Shown: positions 1 to 9,235 of the stretch, piece by piece
Numbering within the stretch: position 1 is the stretch's first letter
Layout of the letters: each line of letters opens with the position of its first letter
Program-made: the position numbers and the translations under genes
NCBI GenBank assembly: GCA_012837895.1
Contig: DUQH01000082.1
Coordinates: forward strand, 31,375 to 95,374
Source: Candidatus Fermentithermobacillaceae bacterium
GTDB taxonomy: Bacteria > Bacillota > Sulfobacillia > Fermentithermobacillales > Fermentithermobacillaceae
Direction: 5' to 3'
Length of the DNA stretch: 64,000 nt
The notes under the pieces: generated by a model
The model's input: only the letters and a program-made list of their open reading frames with translations
What the model was told of the DNA's origin: nothing
The model's database searches: none

Positions 1-461
1 CGAACCTTACTCCGGCAGAGTTTAGAAAAGGGCTGCTTGAAATCATATCGCGCCATACTAAGATAAAGAAACTAATCATCACCATCATATCCTTTGGGTT
101 CAAACACGGCCTGCCCAAAGATGCAGATCTAGTGTTTGACGTGCGGTTTGTGCCCAACCCCCATTATGTAGCCGAATTGCAGCCTCTCACAGGGCTAGAG
201 CTGCAGGTATCCAAGTTTGTCCTGGATTCAGCCCTCACAAGGAGGTTCTTACGTCACCTCACGGACTTCATGGATTTCCTGTTGCCTAATTTCATTGAAG
301 AAGGCAAGACGCACCTTACAGTTGCCATAGGATGTACCGGAGGGCAGCACAGATCGGTAGCCATTGCGGAACACTTGAAATCCTATTTTGAGTCTAAGGA
401 ACATATGGTTGTTGTAGAGCACAGGGATATCCATATTGGGGAATCCGGAGGTCCTGCCTAG
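1..461 (+). CDS. rapZ: RapZ / YvcJ family protein, C-terminal part
   Basis: This is the C-terminal half of a RapZ (YvcJ) protein; the N-terminal P-loop half lies beyond the left edge. The frame is open from base 3. It shows the family motifs SFGFKHGLPKDAD, FDVRFVPNP, and a C-terminal GCTGGQHRSV segment, the most conserved part of the C-terminal domain. RapZ proteins are nucleotide-binding; in enterobacteria they act as adaptors for small RNAs controlling glmS, while the role in Gram-positives is less clear. The stop codon TAG overlaps the GTG start of yvcK by one base, so the two are translationally coupled in the usual rapZ-yvcK-whiA operon. Identity is secure. Confidence 0.95.
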   Translation, partial: NLTPAEFRKGLLEIISRHTKIKKLIITIISFGFKHGLPKDADLVFDVRFVPNPHYVAELQPLTGLELQVSKFVLDSALTRRFLRHLTDFMDFLLPNFIEEGKTHLTVAIGCTGGQHRSVAIAEHLKSYFESKEHMVVVEHRDIHIGESGGPA

Positions 462-1438
462 TGAAACAACAGCTACGTCCCAAGATTGTGGTCATAGGCG
501 GGGGTACAGGGCTGGCTACTGTCCTAAGAGGGCTGAAAATCTTCGACTATGACATTACTGCTATTGTCACAGTGGCAGATGACGGCGGCAGTTCAGGCCT
601 GCTCCGGAAAGACATGGGGATCCTGCCCCCTGGAGATATCAGAAACTGCCTGCTAGCCCTGGCTGAAGCTGAGCCCGAAATGGCAGCTTTGTTCAACCAC
701 AGGTTCTCAAAGGGCAAGCTGAAAGGGCACAATTTCGGAAATCTGTTCTTGGCCGCCATGACAGAGATGACAGGCGACTTCCAGGAAGCGATCAGGGCTA
801 TGTCCAGGATTCTAGCAGTCAAAGGCAAGGTGTTGCCGGCCACACTGAGCAATGTATCTCTGGTGGCAGAAATGGAAGACGGCTCCATTGTGCTTGGCGA
901 AGCGGCAATACCTCTGGCTAACGGGAGGGTCAAGAATCTCCGGTTGAGTCCTGGAAATCCCCCGGCGCTTGACGATGCTGTAGATCAGATCCGCAATGCC
1001 AACGGCATCATAATCGGACCTGGAAGCCTTTTCACATCTATTATCCCAAACCTTTTAGTCAGGGGGATAAGGCAAGCTATCCACGAATCCAATGCGTCCA
1101 AGCTTTACATATGCAATGTCATGACCCAACCAGGTGAAACTGATGACTTCACCGTATTGGATCACATACGGGCTATTGAGAAGCATGCAGGGTCACTGTT
1201 TTCCCATGTGCTGGTCAACACAGCAGGCGCTCCTGAGGATGTGCTGAGGAAGTATGCAGAAGAAGGCAAGTATCAGGTAACTGCCGATCTGGAACAACTG
1301 AAACAGGCAGGTTATGAGATCATATCCGGCGATTATCTCGCAAGAGGAGATTTGGCCAGGCACGATTCCCTGAAGCTGGCAGCTGCCATCACAGGTTTTA
1401 TCGACTCCCATTGCAGGAAACAAGGAGTAACTGCATAA
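461..1438 (+). CDS. yvcK: YvcK family gluconeogenesis / UDP-sugar-binding regulator
   Basis: This is a 325-residue YvcK/CofD-like protein. The N-terminus has the glycine-rich nucleotide-binding loop VVIGGGTGL (about residues 10-18), followed by VADDGGSSG and LPPGDIRNCL, all typical of the CofD-like fold. In B. subtilis YvcK binds UDP-GlcNAc, is needed for growth on gluconeogenic carbon sources and affects cell shape and peptidoglycan precursor supply. Here it starts with GTG at 461, overlapping the rapZ stop, and is followed after 13 bases by whiA. The order rapZ-yvcK-whiA is conserved in Gram-positives. Length is normal for the family. Confidence 0.95.
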   Translation: MKQQLRPKIVVIGGGTGLATVLRGLKIFDYDITAIVTVADDGGSSGLLRKDMGILPPGDIRNCLLALAEAEPEMAALFNHRFSKGKLKGHNFGNLFLAAMTEMTGDFQEAIRAMSRILAVKGKVLPATLSNVSLVAEMEDGSIVLGEAAIPLANGRVKNLRLSPGNPPALDDAVDQIRNANGIIIGPGSLFTSIIPNLLVRGIRQAIHESNASKLYICNVMTQPGETDDFTVLDHIRAIEKHAGSLFSHVLVNTAGAPEDVLRKYAEEGKYQVTADLEQLKQAGYEIISGDYLARGDLARHDSLKLAAAITGFIDSHCRKQGVTA

Positions 1439-1451
1439 CGACAGGTGCGTT

Positions 1452-2318
1452 TTGGATCTTATGAGAATCGAGAGAGACACGTTTTCCAGGGTACTCAAAG
1501 ACGAATTATCCAGGGTTGAGATAACCAGTGCATCTCAGGCCTCGTGGGAGAATTATGCCATCAGAAGCCTCTTAGAGGGCAAAGGCGGGGCCGGTGAAGG
1601 CAAGATCCAGGCACATCTTGAACAGCCACCATCAACCCAGAGATTACAGGTAAAGCCCTACTTGCTGCGAAGACTTTTCTACCTGCGACAAAAGCTGTCA
1701 GGGGCTCAGCCTCTCAGAAGGGATAAACTTGACGACACTCAGAACAGGAGGAGCTACCTGCGGGGTGTATTCCTGGTAAAGGGTTCGCTCTTGTCCCCTG
1801 TCCGCGGCCATCATCTCGAAATAGCCTTGCCAACTGAAGAACAAGCCTTGCTTGTAAAGAAGCTCATCGCTGACGAGGGACTCAAGAGCGGAATTATAAA
1901 ACGGCGCTCTTCGTGGGTGGTTTACCTGAAGGACGCAGATGAGATTTCGCGATTCCTCGCCCTGCTAGGCGCATCCCGCTCAGTGTTGAGGTACGAAGAT
2001 ATCAGGGTGCAGAAGACCGTAAAGAGTTCGGTTCTGAGACAGATGAACATGGACAAGGCCAATTTGTCAAGATCCGTTGAATCGTGCGTCAAACAGATCG
2101 AAGATATCCTCCTGATCGATGAGGAAATCGGGCTAAAGCGTCTCCCCAAAGCCCTGCGGGAAATAGCTGAGGCCCGGCTGAACAACCAGGCGCTTACCTT
2201 GGAAGAACTGGGGCAGACCCTTAATCCGCCCATATCAAAATCAGCGGTAAATCACAGGATGAGACGGATCGCTCAAAAAGCTGACAGTTTGCGGAATAAG
2301 TACAAGAGGGAGCAATGA
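1452..2318 (+). CDS. whiA: WhiA, LAGLIDADG-like / HTH DNA-binding protein
   Basis: This is a 288-residue WhiA, somewhat shorter than the 316 residues of B. subtilis WhiA. The middle part (about residues 90-190) has the LAGLIDADG-like core, with YLRGVFLVKGSLLSP and LPTEEQALLV. The C-terminus (about 215-285) is the WhiA helix-turn-helix, with RLPKALREIAEARL and SKSAVNHRMRRI. WhiA is a sporulation transcription factor in Streptomyces and influences division and chromosome segregation in B. subtilis. The start is TTG at 1452 or ATG at 1461; an AGGTG at 1443-1447 favours the TTG. The stop codon lies inside a hairpin (2308-2327). Confidence 0.93.
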   Translation: MDLMRIERDTFSRVLKDELSRVEITSASQASWENYAIRSLLEGKGGAGEGKIQAHLEQPPSTQRLQVKPYLLRRLFYLRQKLSGAQPLRRDKLDDTQNRRSYLRGVFLVKGSLLSPVRGHHLEIALPTEEQALLVKKLIADEGLKSGIIKRRSSWVVYLKDADEISRFLALLGASRSVLRYEDIRVQKTVKSSVLRQMNMDKANLSRSVESCVKQIEDILLIDEEIGLKRLPKALREIAEARLNNQALTLEELGQTLNPPISKSAVNHRMRRIAQKADSLRNKYKREQ

Positions 2319-2327
2319 CCTGCTCCC
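2308..2327 (+). terminator. Hairpin overlapping the whiA stop codon
   Basis: A perfect 7-bp stem GGGAGCA / TGCTCCC with a 6-base loop spans the TGA of whiA (2316-2318). It is not followed by a run of T, so it is a weak intrinsic-terminator candidate. It sits at the end of the plus-strand rapZ-yvcK-whiA operon, facing the convergent minus-strand cassette. Confidence 0.35.
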
Positions 2328-2365
2328 TATAACCGGTCCCTATAACCGGTGCTCCCTGTAACCGA
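2324..2365. repeat. 13-bp tandem repeat after whiA
   Basis: TCCCTATAACCGG occurs twice in direct tandem (2324-2336 and 2337-2349). A third copy with two changes, TCCCTGTAACCGA, follows after three bases (2353-2365). The repeat fills most of the 88-bp convergent space between whiA and the SHOCT-like gene. I see no known function. Confidence 0.8.
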
Positions 2366-2406
2366 TCTTCATCCACCTTAGTTACAGTCCGCTACAGATC
2401 CGCGTA

Positions 2407-2796
2407 TCATTCTAATTCGATTTCTACCCGTTGCCCTTCCTCATCGTCCATCACGTCAATAATCTTGCCCTTCATACCGCCATATACCAGCGCAGCTCTT
2501 AGCTGGTTGAGGTCTATGCCCATCTCGCCAAGATCTGCGCCGCCCAGGGACGCGAACTTGCTTCCTGTCCTCAGGGCCCAGTCCACCAGCCCCACAGGAA
2601 GGGTTACCATCACTTTGGGCTTGTCTTTTCCACGTTCGGTAATGCGTATCCTGAGCCATTTTGCTCTTGTTTGAACCGCCGGTTCAGGTTCTCCGGCCGC
2701 CTCAGGTTCCAGAGCTTCGAGCAGCTTCAGCGATTCGTCTACAGTTATTTTCCCCTCTTTAAGCATCTGCAATATGCGCATGCGTTCCTCTTGCAT
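2407..2796 (-). CDS. SHOCT-like domain protein, small
   Basis: This is a small soluble protein of about 129 residues and no known function. Its first 30 residues (ILQMLKEGKITVDESLKLLE, then ALEP) form a SHOCT-like / YvlB-N helical hairpin. The same module opens the neighbouring DUF4097 protein and closes the DUF2089 protein. The rest is probably a beta-rich domain (LRIRITERG, KVMVTLPVGLVDWAL) ending in DDEEGQRVEIELE. I chose ATG 2796 over an upstream TTG at 2814 because AAAGGAGAG lies 7 bases before it. It is the last gene of the DUF2089-DUF4097-SHOCT unit and starts 14 bases after the DUF4097 stop. Confidence 0.85.
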   Translation of the reverse strand: MQEERMRILQMLKEGKITVDESLKLLEALEPEAAGEPEPAVQTRAKWLRIRITERGKDKPKVMVTLPVGLVDWALRTGSKFASLGGADLGEMGIDLNQLRAALVYGGMKGKIIDVMDDEEGQRVEIELE

Positions 2797-2810
2797 ACCA
2801 GGCTCTCCTT

Positions 2811-3905
2811 TCAAAACAAGACCCGGATCCTGCCGTTGCCGGTCGTAGCTCTTATTCGCCCTTTCACGCCGGCATTTTCAAATCCCCGGGAACGGGCCTT
2901 GTAACGCCTCCTGTGTCTGCCTACTGCCACATCCTCCGCCACTTCCGCATCGTCCATGCCTTCAACTGTGATGCCACCTGCTCTTGCCGACAGATCCAAT
3001 TCATAAGCTGCGTTGGCATCCTTGCTGACATTGATGCTTATGCGTCCGTTGGCACTGCTAAACCGCCAGTCACCTGCACCCTTTAGCTCTGCGTTGACAG
3101 ACCCGTTGGCAGTTGAGGCATCCAGTTCACCGGCAGTACCCTCGTACTCTATCCTTCCGTTGGCCGTGCTCAGCCGGACCTTATCAAACCCGCAACCGGA
3201 CGCCACTACCCGTCCATTGGCCGTACCCATTAAGCAACTGCTTCCATTCAGCTTGTCAGCTGTTACCCGGCCATTGGCAGACTTCAGAGTTAACGAAGCT
3301 TTTCTGGATGCAGGTACTTTCAAGGAAAAACCTACAGACAGGCCCCTGAAGTCCAGGCCATGCTTATCAGTGGCCTTGACCTTGAGGGATAGCCTTTCCT
3401 GACTGAACTCGTAGCAGTTTTCAAGCACCTGCCTGGCTTCATCTTCATCCTGGGCACGGATCTTCTTGATTACCGTAAGCAGGTAACCTGGCTCATCCCA
3501 AGTTTCAACATGAATCCTGCCATTGGATGTCCAAACGCCGACCTCAAGCTCACCGTCTTCCGGGAATTCGCCCCTGATTTCCTCTGTAAACTCAAACCTT
3601 GAACCGCCAAAGGAGGTGCCTCCAAAGATCTGTGATAACACTTTCCCGATATTGCCCGCTACGCCTCCGGCAATGTCTTCTACCCTTACAGAAGCTTCTT
3701 CAACCTTTTGCCTTACAACGTCTCCGATGTCCGTTTCAAAAGACAGCCCACGAGATAGCCCCTCTGATATCCCTTGGGATATCCCATATGACAGCCCATG
3801 GGCCTTTCCCGGTTCCAATGCGTTCAGCAGTTCAACGCCTTGTTCAGGTGTGATCTGCCCGTCTGCCACCATCTGCAAAACCAGCATTTTCTCTTCTTTG
3901 GACAT
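2811..3905 (-). CDS. DUF4097 (YvlB-like) protein with N-terminal SHOCT-like domain
   Basis: This 364-residue protein begins with a SHOCT-like hairpin (VLQMVADGQITPEQGVELLN). A Gly-[Leu/Ile]-Ser-x repeat segment follows (about residues 37-55), and then a DUF4097 domain. The DUF4097 part carries repeated NGR turns: SNGRI, SANGRV, TANGRV, TANGRI, TANGSV, SANGRI and TGNGRI. This fits a beta-helix or solenoid whose turns are marked by Asn-Gly. The family includes B. subtilis YvlB and LiaF-like envelope-stress proteins. There is no signal peptide or membrane segment. ATG 3905 has AGGAGG 7 bases upstream. B. subtilis also has yvlB near uvrA, so this placement is conserved. The exact function is unknown. 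Confidence 0.88.
   Translation of the reverse strand: MSKEEKMLVLQMVADGQITPEQGVELLNALEPGKAHGLSYGISQGISEGLSRGLSFETDIGDVVRQKVEEASVRVEDIAGGVAGNIGKVLSQIFGGTSFGGSRFEFTEEIRGEFPEDGELEVGVWTSNGRIHVETWDEPGYLLTVIKKIRAQDEDEARQVLENCYEFSQERLSLKVKATDKHGLDFRGLSVGFSLKVPASRKASLTLKSANGRVTADKLNGSSCLMGTANGRVVASGCGFDKVRLSTANGRIEYEGTAGELDASTANGSVNAELKGAGDWRFSSANGRISINVSKDANAAYELDLSARAGGITVEGMDDAEVAEDVAVGRHRRRYKARSRGFENAGVKGRIRATTGNGRIRVLF
3742..3801. repeat. Five tandem 12-bp units inside the DUF4097 gene
   Basis: Five head-to-tail 12-bp units (3742-3753, 3754-3765, 3766-3777, 3778-3789, 3790-3801) share the pattern GAYAKCCCnnnn on the plus strand. On the coding strand they encode five Gly-[Leu/Ile]-Ser-x tetrapeptides. 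They link the SHOCT-like and DUF4097 domains. Confidence 0.85.
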
Positions 3906-3972
3906 GGGACTTCCTCCTTGATTACTGCGCCCCGGTCATGTCATGGTCTTGACCGGCGAACGCCGTTCATCC

Positions 3973-4371
3973 CTACTTTGAACCAAGATTCCTCAGCAAC
4001 CGGACAGCTTCTGAAGCGGTAATCTCACCCTGGGAAAGCCTATCCAATACTTGCTTGCGTTTCCCTGCGTACTCCTCCGCGCTGGCCTGGCCTGGCTCTG
4101 AATCAACCGGATATCCGAGCGCTCTTATCAATGCTTCAAGACGCCCGCGGACGGTCGGGTAAGAAATCCCGAGTTCCTTTTCGACTTCCCTGATGTTTCC
4201 GCGGTTCTTGATGAAAACCTCAGCAAAATACTTCTGCTCCTCGGTAAGGCTGCAAAACTTACACATCTTGAAGCGGCCTGATATGGTTGTATTGCACGCG
4301 GGACACGTCAACTGGGTCACTTCCAAAGCTTCAGAGCATACCGGGCAACGTCCGATCACTTCTCTTTTCAC
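3973..4371 (-). CDS. DUF2089 family protein: zinc ribbon, HTH and SHOCT-like tail
   Basis: This 132-residue protein has three parts. An N-terminal four-cysteine zinc ribbon (CPVC near the start, CPAC about 17 residues later) is followed by FCSLTEEQ. Next comes a helix-turn-helix (FIKNRGNIREVEKELGISYP, then TVRGRLEALIRALGY). A C-terminal SHOCT-like hairpin closes it (LDRLSQGEITASEAVRLLRN). This is the DUF2089 architecture; a DNA-binding regulatory role is inferred. The start is taken as GTG 4371 because AAGGTGGGG lies 6 bases upstream; a TTG at 4416 is far less likely. It heads a three-gene operon with a strong sigma-A promoter at 4396-4424. Confidence 0.88.
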   Translation of the reverse strand: MKREVIGRCPVCSEALEVTQLTCPACNTTISGRFKMCKFCSLTEEQKYFAEVFIKNRGNIREVEKELGISYPTVRGRLEALIRALGYPVDSEPGQASAEEYAGKRKQVLDRLSQGEITASEAVRLLRNLGSK

Positions 4372-4395
4372 TTTGATCCCCACCTTCTGGCAATA

Positions 4396-4424
4396 ATAAT
4401 ACGGGCTAACTTTCAAAATGTCAA
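4396..4424 (-). promoter_or_regulatory. Sigma-A promoter of the DUF2089 operon
   Basis: On the minus strand the sequence reads TTGACA (4424-4419), a 17-base spacer, then TATTAT (4401-4396). The -35 matches the consensus fully and the -10 in five of six positions. Transcription would start near 4389, giving a leader of about 18 bases before the GTG at 4371. This is the strongest promoter-like sequence I found in the window. Confidence 0.8.
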
Positions 4425-4430
4425 TAGCTA

Positions 4431-4462
4431 TATTAATATTGTTAAGGCTTGATATTAATATT
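4431..4462. promoter_or_regulatory. Paired TATTAATATT sites upstream of the DUF2089 promoter
   Basis: Two identical 10-bp sites, TATTAATATT, lie at 4431-4440 and 4453-4462. Their 22-bp spacing is about two helical turns, so both face the same side of the DNA. They sit just upstream of the -35 box, centred near -47 and -69, where an activator or UP-element would act. An operator function is inferred. Confidence 0.5.
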
Positions 4463-4470
4463 ATTTGAAA

Positions 4471-6354
4471 TCACTGGGGTTTGTTAAAGTGTTCATAGAT
4501 TGTCCTTGCGAGATGGGGTCCTATGCCCTCACTTTTCTGGAGATCCTCAAGGGAAGCTTTTTTTATTGAATCCACGCTGCCGAAAGTGCTAAGAAGCTGC
4601 CTGATTCTCGCAGGGCCTAACCCTGGAATGTCCGACAGTTCACTTTGCAGGGTCTTCTTTTTCCTGAGTTTGCGGTGATACGACAGGGCGAAGCGGTGAG
4701 CTTCATCCCTCAGACGGATAACCAGAAACAAGGCGCCCGAGTCGCGGGCTAAGATTATAGGCTCTTTGGCACCGGGAAGAAACAGTTCTTCATTCTTCTC
4801 AGCCAGCGCAGCCACAGGAATGCTGAGCCCAAGTTCGTCTAACACCTGTTTTGCTGCGTTGGCCTGGCCCTTCCCCCCGTCCACTATCACAAGATCCGGG
4901 AATACCGCAAACTTGCTTTGCCTAAGCAAGGTATTGCCCTGGCCTTCAGACTTTACCCGGTCATCCAGGCCACTCTTGAACCGCCGCCACAGAGCCTCCT
5001 GCATCATAGCAACGTCATTGGGTTTGTCTCCTGTCTTGATGCGGAAACGCCGGTAAGAGGATTTCTCGGGTTTTCCGTTGTATAGCACCACCATTGACGC
5101 TACAGCTTCTTTCCCCGAGATGTTGGATATGTCATAGCCCTCTATTCTCATGGGCAAGCCAGGCAGGTCCAAAGCTCTGGCCAGGTCTTCCATGGCCTGT
5201 AAGTACTCGCCGGCCTCCCTCTTATACTTGGGCATGCTTGTATCCATCATGGCCGTGGCGTTCTCCGAAGCCATTTCCACGAGTTCTTTGAACACGCCGC
5301 GTTTGGGGGTACGCAGCTTTGTCCCGATATAGCGGTTGATCTCGTCTTCATCCTCCAAAGCAACAGGAATCACAATCTCCCTGGGCACAAAGGGGGCTTT
5401 GGGATAGTACTGGGTTATGAAAGCTCTTATCACTTCCCGGTCGTCATCCAACTCGCTCCCGGTAAGCACAAAGCCTTCCCTGCCCATGAGTTTACCTTCC
5501 CGCACCGGGAGCAGGGCCACAAAGGCATACTTACCCGAACGTGCCAGCCCGAGCACATCCCTGTCTTTCATATCGTTGAGCACAACCTTCTGGCGCTCTG
5601 TCACATCATCAAGAGCTTGAATCCTGTCCCTTACCCTTGCAGCATTCTCAAAATCGAGATTAGAAGCAAGCTCCAGCATACGCTTTTCCAAGCGCTTTCT
5701 GACGTCTTTATGCCGCCCTTCAAGGAACTTAACCACTTCATTGATGGTTTCCATGTATTCATCCCGGCTGATTTCGCCGGTACACGGTCCTAAACACCGC
5801 CCTATGTGGTAATTGAGACACGGCCTGGTTGCCTGGGCAAGACTCCTGTCTGAGCAAGTCCTGTATGGGAAAATCCTGCGCAAGAAGGAAAGCGTTTCCC
5901 GGACAGAGCCCGACCTGGTAAATGGCCCGAAATACCTGGCGCCGTCTTTGCTCATCCTCCTTACCACCGATACAGTGGGCCACTGGTCATTGAGGTTTAT
6001 CCTCAAGTAAGGGTATTGCTTGTCATCCCTAAGGAGTATGTTGTAGCGCGGCCTGTGCTTCTTGATGAGGTTTGATTCGAGGATGAAGGCTTCCGCCTCT
6101 GAATCCACTACGATAATCTCCAGGCCTTCCACCCTGGACATAAGAGCTTCTGTCTTTACAGGCAGGTTTGACCCGAAATATGAACGGACCCTGTTCTTGA
6201 GGTTTATTGCCTTTCCCACGTATAGAATCTCACCGCCCTCGCCCCGGAATACGTACACGCCCGGGGAACCGGGCAATCCGTTCACGTGCTCTGCAAGCTC
6301 ATGCCTGTTACCTTTGAACCCGGCCCACATGCGGTCGATAGAACTAGGTTTCAT
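4471..6354 (-). CDS. uvrC: Excinuclease ABC subunit C
   Basis: This is a full-length UvrC of 627 residues. It incises the damaged strand on both sides of the lesion after UvrA and UvrB have loaded. Visible parts are the N-terminal GIY-YIG nuclease ([28 protein letters not shown]), a UVR motif that contacts UvrB ([17 protein letters not shown]), the RNase H-like second nuclease ([25 protein letters not shown]), and two C-terminal helix-hairpin-helix motifs ([25 protein letters not shown]). ATG 6354 overlaps the uvrA stop by 11 bases and has GGAGG upstream, so it is co-translated with uvrA. Confidence 0.97.
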   Translation of the reverse strand: MKPSSIDRMWAGFKGNRHELAEHVNGLPGSPGVYVFRGEGGEILYVGKAINLKNRVRSYFGSNLPVKTEALMSRVEGLEIIVVDSEAEAFILESNLIKKHRPRYNILLRDDKQYPYLRINLNDQWPTVSVVRRMSKDGARYFGPFTRSGSVRETLSFLRRIFPYRTCSDRSLAQATRPCLNYHIGRCLGPCTGEISRDEYMETINEVVKFLEGRHKDVRKRLEKRMLELASNLDFENAARVRDRIQALDDVTERQKVVLNDMKDRDVLGLARSGKYAFVALLPVREGKLMGREGFVLTGSELDDDREVIRAFITQYYPKAPFVPREIVIPVALEDEDEINRYIGTKLRTPKRGVFKELVEMASENATAMMDTSMPKYKREAGEYLQAMEDLARALDLPGLPMRIEGYDISNISGKEAVASMVVLYNGKPEKSSYRRFRIKTGDKPNDVAMMQEALWRRFKSGLDDRVKSEGQGNTLLRQSKFAVFPDLVIVDGGKGQANAAKQVLDELGLSIPVAALAEKNEELFLPGAKEPIILARDSGALFLVIRLRDEAHRFALSYHRKLRKKKTLQSELSDIPGLGPARIRQLLSTFGSVDSIKKASLEDLQKSEGIGPHLARTIYEHFNKPQ

Positions 6355-9235
6355 CCCCGCCGGCCTCCGTCATCCCACTAGCTGCGGCTGGTTGAAGGGG
6401 AGACAGTACGCTGAGTACGTGCTTGAGGTATTGGCCTGTGTATGAAGAGGGACATGCAGCTACTTCTTCGGGAGTGCCCTCGGCAACTACAAACCCGCCT
6501 TTCTCCCCGCCTTCAGGCCCCAGGTCGATTATGTGGTCTGCAGTCTTGATCACATCCAGGTTATGTTCGATTACAACCACGGTGCTGCCTGCATCTACCA
6601 ACCGCTGCAATATGTTCAGGAGTTTACGCACATCTTCAAAGTGAAGTCCTGTAGTGGGCTCATCCAGGATGTACAGGGTTTTCTCGTTGCCCCGCCTGGA
6701 CAGCTCAGATGCCAGCTTTACCCGTTGGGCTTCGCCGCCTGACAAGGTGGTTGCAGGCTGTCCCAGCTTTATATACCCCAACCCTACGTCGAACAGCGTC
6801 TTTAGTTTGCGTTGGATCACAGGCACGTTCTTAAAGAACTCAAGCGCTTCTTCGACTGTCATGTCAAGTACATCAGCTATCGTCTTGCCCCTGTATTTCA
6901 CCTCAAGTGTCTGGCTGTTGTACCGCTTCCCGTGGCACACCTCGCAGGGCACATATACATCGGGAAGAAACTGCATCTCGATGCGGAGAATACCATCGCC
7001 TTTGCACGCCTCGCACCTGCCGCCTTTCACGTTGAAACTGAATCTGCCGGGTTTGTAACCTCTCATCTTAGCTTCAGGCGTCATGGCGTAAAGCTGCCGG
7101 ATGTCAGTGAAAACACCTGTATATGTAGCAGGGTTCGATCTTGGGGTGCGGCCGATGGGCGACTGGTCTATGTTTATCACTTTCTCCAACTGTTCAACTC
7201 CCTCGATCCCGTCATGGTCACCTGCCCGTTCCCTGGCCCCGTGTAATGCTGAAGCCAGTTTCCTGTGGAGGATAATGTCTACCAGGGTGCTCTTGCCCGA
7301 ACCCGACACTCCTGTAACACACGTAAACACGCCCAAGGGGATTCTCACGTCTATGTTTTTCAGGTTGTGCTCACGGGCCCCTACGATCTTTATGAACCTA
7401 TCTGAGGTACGCCGCTCCTTGGGAACGGGGATTTCCTTCTTGCCTGAAAGATACGCCCCTGTGAGCGAATCCTGGCAGTTCATCACATCGGCTACGGATC
7501 CTGCTACTACAACATGGCCCCCGTCTTTGCCTGCACCGGGCCCGATATCTACTACGTAGTCAGCAGACCTGATTGTTTCTTCGTCATGTTCCACCACGAT
7601 TACTGTATTGCCCAGATCTCGCAACCGCTCCAAGGTGCCCAAGAGTTTCCCGTTATCCCTGGCGTGAAGCCCGATGCTGGGCTCATCTAACACATAGAGC
7701 ACCCCTACCAGGCCAGAGCCAATCTGGGTTGCAAGGCGTATCCTCTGGGCTTCGCCGCCTGAGAGACTGCCTGCCTGCCTGTCTAGAGTAAGGTAGCCAA
7801 GACCCACGTTTAGGAGGAACTCCAGACGTGCGCCGAGTTCCTTTATTATCTGCCGGGCGATAAGGGTTTCACGCTGCGTCAGCTTTAGCCCCCGGATGAA
7901 CTCAAGCGCCCTTTCACACGACATGCCGGTAAGTTGAGCTATGTTGAGCCCGCCTACAGTAACCGCCAAGGCTTCAGGCTTGAGCCGCTGCCCGTTGCAC
8001 ACATTGCAGGGCACAGTTGCCATGAACCCTTCAATCCACTGGCGGATGTAATTGCTTGACGTCTGCTTGTACCGCCTTTCAAGGTTGGCTATCACTCCTG
8101 AGTAAGTAACTGCGCGGTCATACATCCTGCCGTACCTGTTTTCGTAATGGAACGGGATCTTGTGGTCAGGAGCTCCGTACAAGATGATATGTACATGTTC
8201 AGGCGACAGATCTTGTATGGGCGTATCTGTGGAAAAGCCAAAATAGTCAGCAACAGCCTCCAGCAGTTGATAGTAGTAGCTGTCTGGAGTACCGTTCCGC
8301 GGCGCTACTGCGCCGTCGGAAATCGACTTCCTCTTATCGGGAATGATCATGTCAGGATCAAGTTCCATGTTGACACCCAGGCCGTTACAATCCGGACACG
8401 CTCCAAAGGGGCTGTTGAATGAGAACAACCTGGGTTCAAGTTCCGGGATAGAGATGCCGCAATCAGGGCATGACAAGGTCTGGCTGAATATCAGGTCCCG
8501 CTTGTCTTCGCCAAACACTTCGATAACCACCAGGTTCCCTGAAAACGATATGGCAGTTTCAATAGAGTCGATAAGGCGTGGCCTGATACCATCCCTGATT
8601 ATCAACCTGTCAACCACGGCTTCTATAGTGTGCTTCTGATGCCTGGACAACCGTTTCCCCACGAACTCTGAAACCTCTGCAGTAACACCGTCCACCCTGG
8701 CTCTTATGAAGCCTGCCTTTTGGATATCATCAAAGACCTTGCTGTATTCGCCTTTTCTCCCTACCACCAGTGGAGCTAACACCGAAAACCGGGTTCCTTC
8801 AGGCAAGGACAACACCTGATCTGCGATTTGATCCACCGTCTGCTGGGAAACAGGCTTGCCGCATTGGGGGCAGTGGGGATGCCCAATCCTGGCGTACAGA
8901 AGCCTGAGGTAGTCATATATCTCAGTGACCGTGGCCACAGTAGAGCGCGGGTTGCGGCTGCCTGCCTTCTGGTCTATTGAAATGGCCGGCGACAACCCTT
9001 CTATCCGGTCCACGTCAGGTTTGTTCATAAGCCCCAGGAACTGCCTGGCGTAAGCAGACAGGGATTCAACGTACCGTCTCTGGCCCTCGGCATATATGGT
9101 GTCGAAAGCCAGGGAACTCTTCCCTGAACCCGACAGCCCTGTTATCACCGTCAAGGTGTTCCTGGGAATCTCCAGGTTTATGTTCTTAAGGTTATGCTGT
9201 CGCGCACCCTCAATTACCAGCTTACCGTTTTGCAT
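6344..9235 (-). CDS. uvrA: Excinuclease ABC subunit A
   Basis: This is a 963-residue UvrA, the dimeric ABC-type ATPase that finds DNA damage and loads UvrB. It has two ABC modules with Walker A loops [10 protein letters not shown] (near residue 32) and [10 protein letters not shown] (near 640), two signature motifs (LSGGEAQRI and LSGGEAQRV), and two zinc modules marked by paired CxxC (CPDC/CPDC and CEAC/CEVC). ATG 9235 has AAGGAG 8 bases upstream, and the gene overlaps the end of uvrB by 14 bases. It is the middle gene of uvrB-uvrA-uvrC. Confidence 0.98.
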   Translation of the reverse strand: MQNGKLVIEGARQHNLKNINLEIPRNTLTVITGLSGSGKSSLAFDTIYAEGQRRYVESLSAYARQFLGLMNKPDVDRIEGLSPAISIDQKAGSRNPRSTVATVTEIYDYLRLLYARIGHPHCPQCGKPVSQQTVDQIADQVLSLPEGTRFSVLAPLVVGRKGEYSKVFDDIQKAGFIRARVDGVTAEVSEFVGKRLSRHQKHTIEAVVDRLIIRDGIRPRLIDSIETAISFSGNLVVIEVFGEDKRDLIFSQTLSCPDCGISIPELEPRLFSFNSPFGACPDCNGLGVNMELDPDMIIPDKRKSISDGAVAPRNGTPDSYYYQLLEAVADYFGFSTDTPIQDLSPEHVHIILYGAPDHKIPFHYENRYGRMYDRAVTYSGVIANLERRYKQTSSNYIRQWIEGFMATVPCNVCNGQRLKPEALAVTVGGLNIAQLTGMSCERALEFIRGLKLTQRETLIARQIIKELGARLEFLLNVGLGYLTLDRQAGSLSGGEAQRIRLATQIGSGLVGVLYVLDEPSIGLHARDNGKLLGTLERLRDLGNTVIVVEHDEETIRSADYVVDIGPGAGKDGGHVVVAGSVADVMNCQDSLTGAYLSGKKEIPVPKERRTSDRFIKIVGAREHNLKNIDVRIPLGVFTCVTGVSGSGKSTLVDIILHRKLASALHGARERAGDHDGIEGVEQLEKVINIDQSPIGRTPRSNPATYTGVFTDIRQLYAMTPEAKMRGYKPGRFSFNVKGGRCEACKGDGILRIEMQFLPDVYVPCEVCHGKRYNSQTLEVKYRGKTIADVLDMTVEEALEFFKNVPVIQRKLKTLFDVGLGYIKLGQPATTLSGGEAQRVKLASELSRRGNEKTLYILDEPTTGLHFEDVRKLLNILQRLVDAGSTVVVIEHNLDVIKTADHIIDLGPEGGEKGGFVVAEGTPEEVAACPSSYTGQYLKHVLSVLSPLQPAAASGMTEAGGDET

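Noticed and set aside
2407..3905. Plus-strand frames of 70-130 codons over the SHOCT and DUF4097 genes
   Set aside because: They mirror high-scoring minus-strand genes with good ribosome binding sites and show only low-complexity composition.
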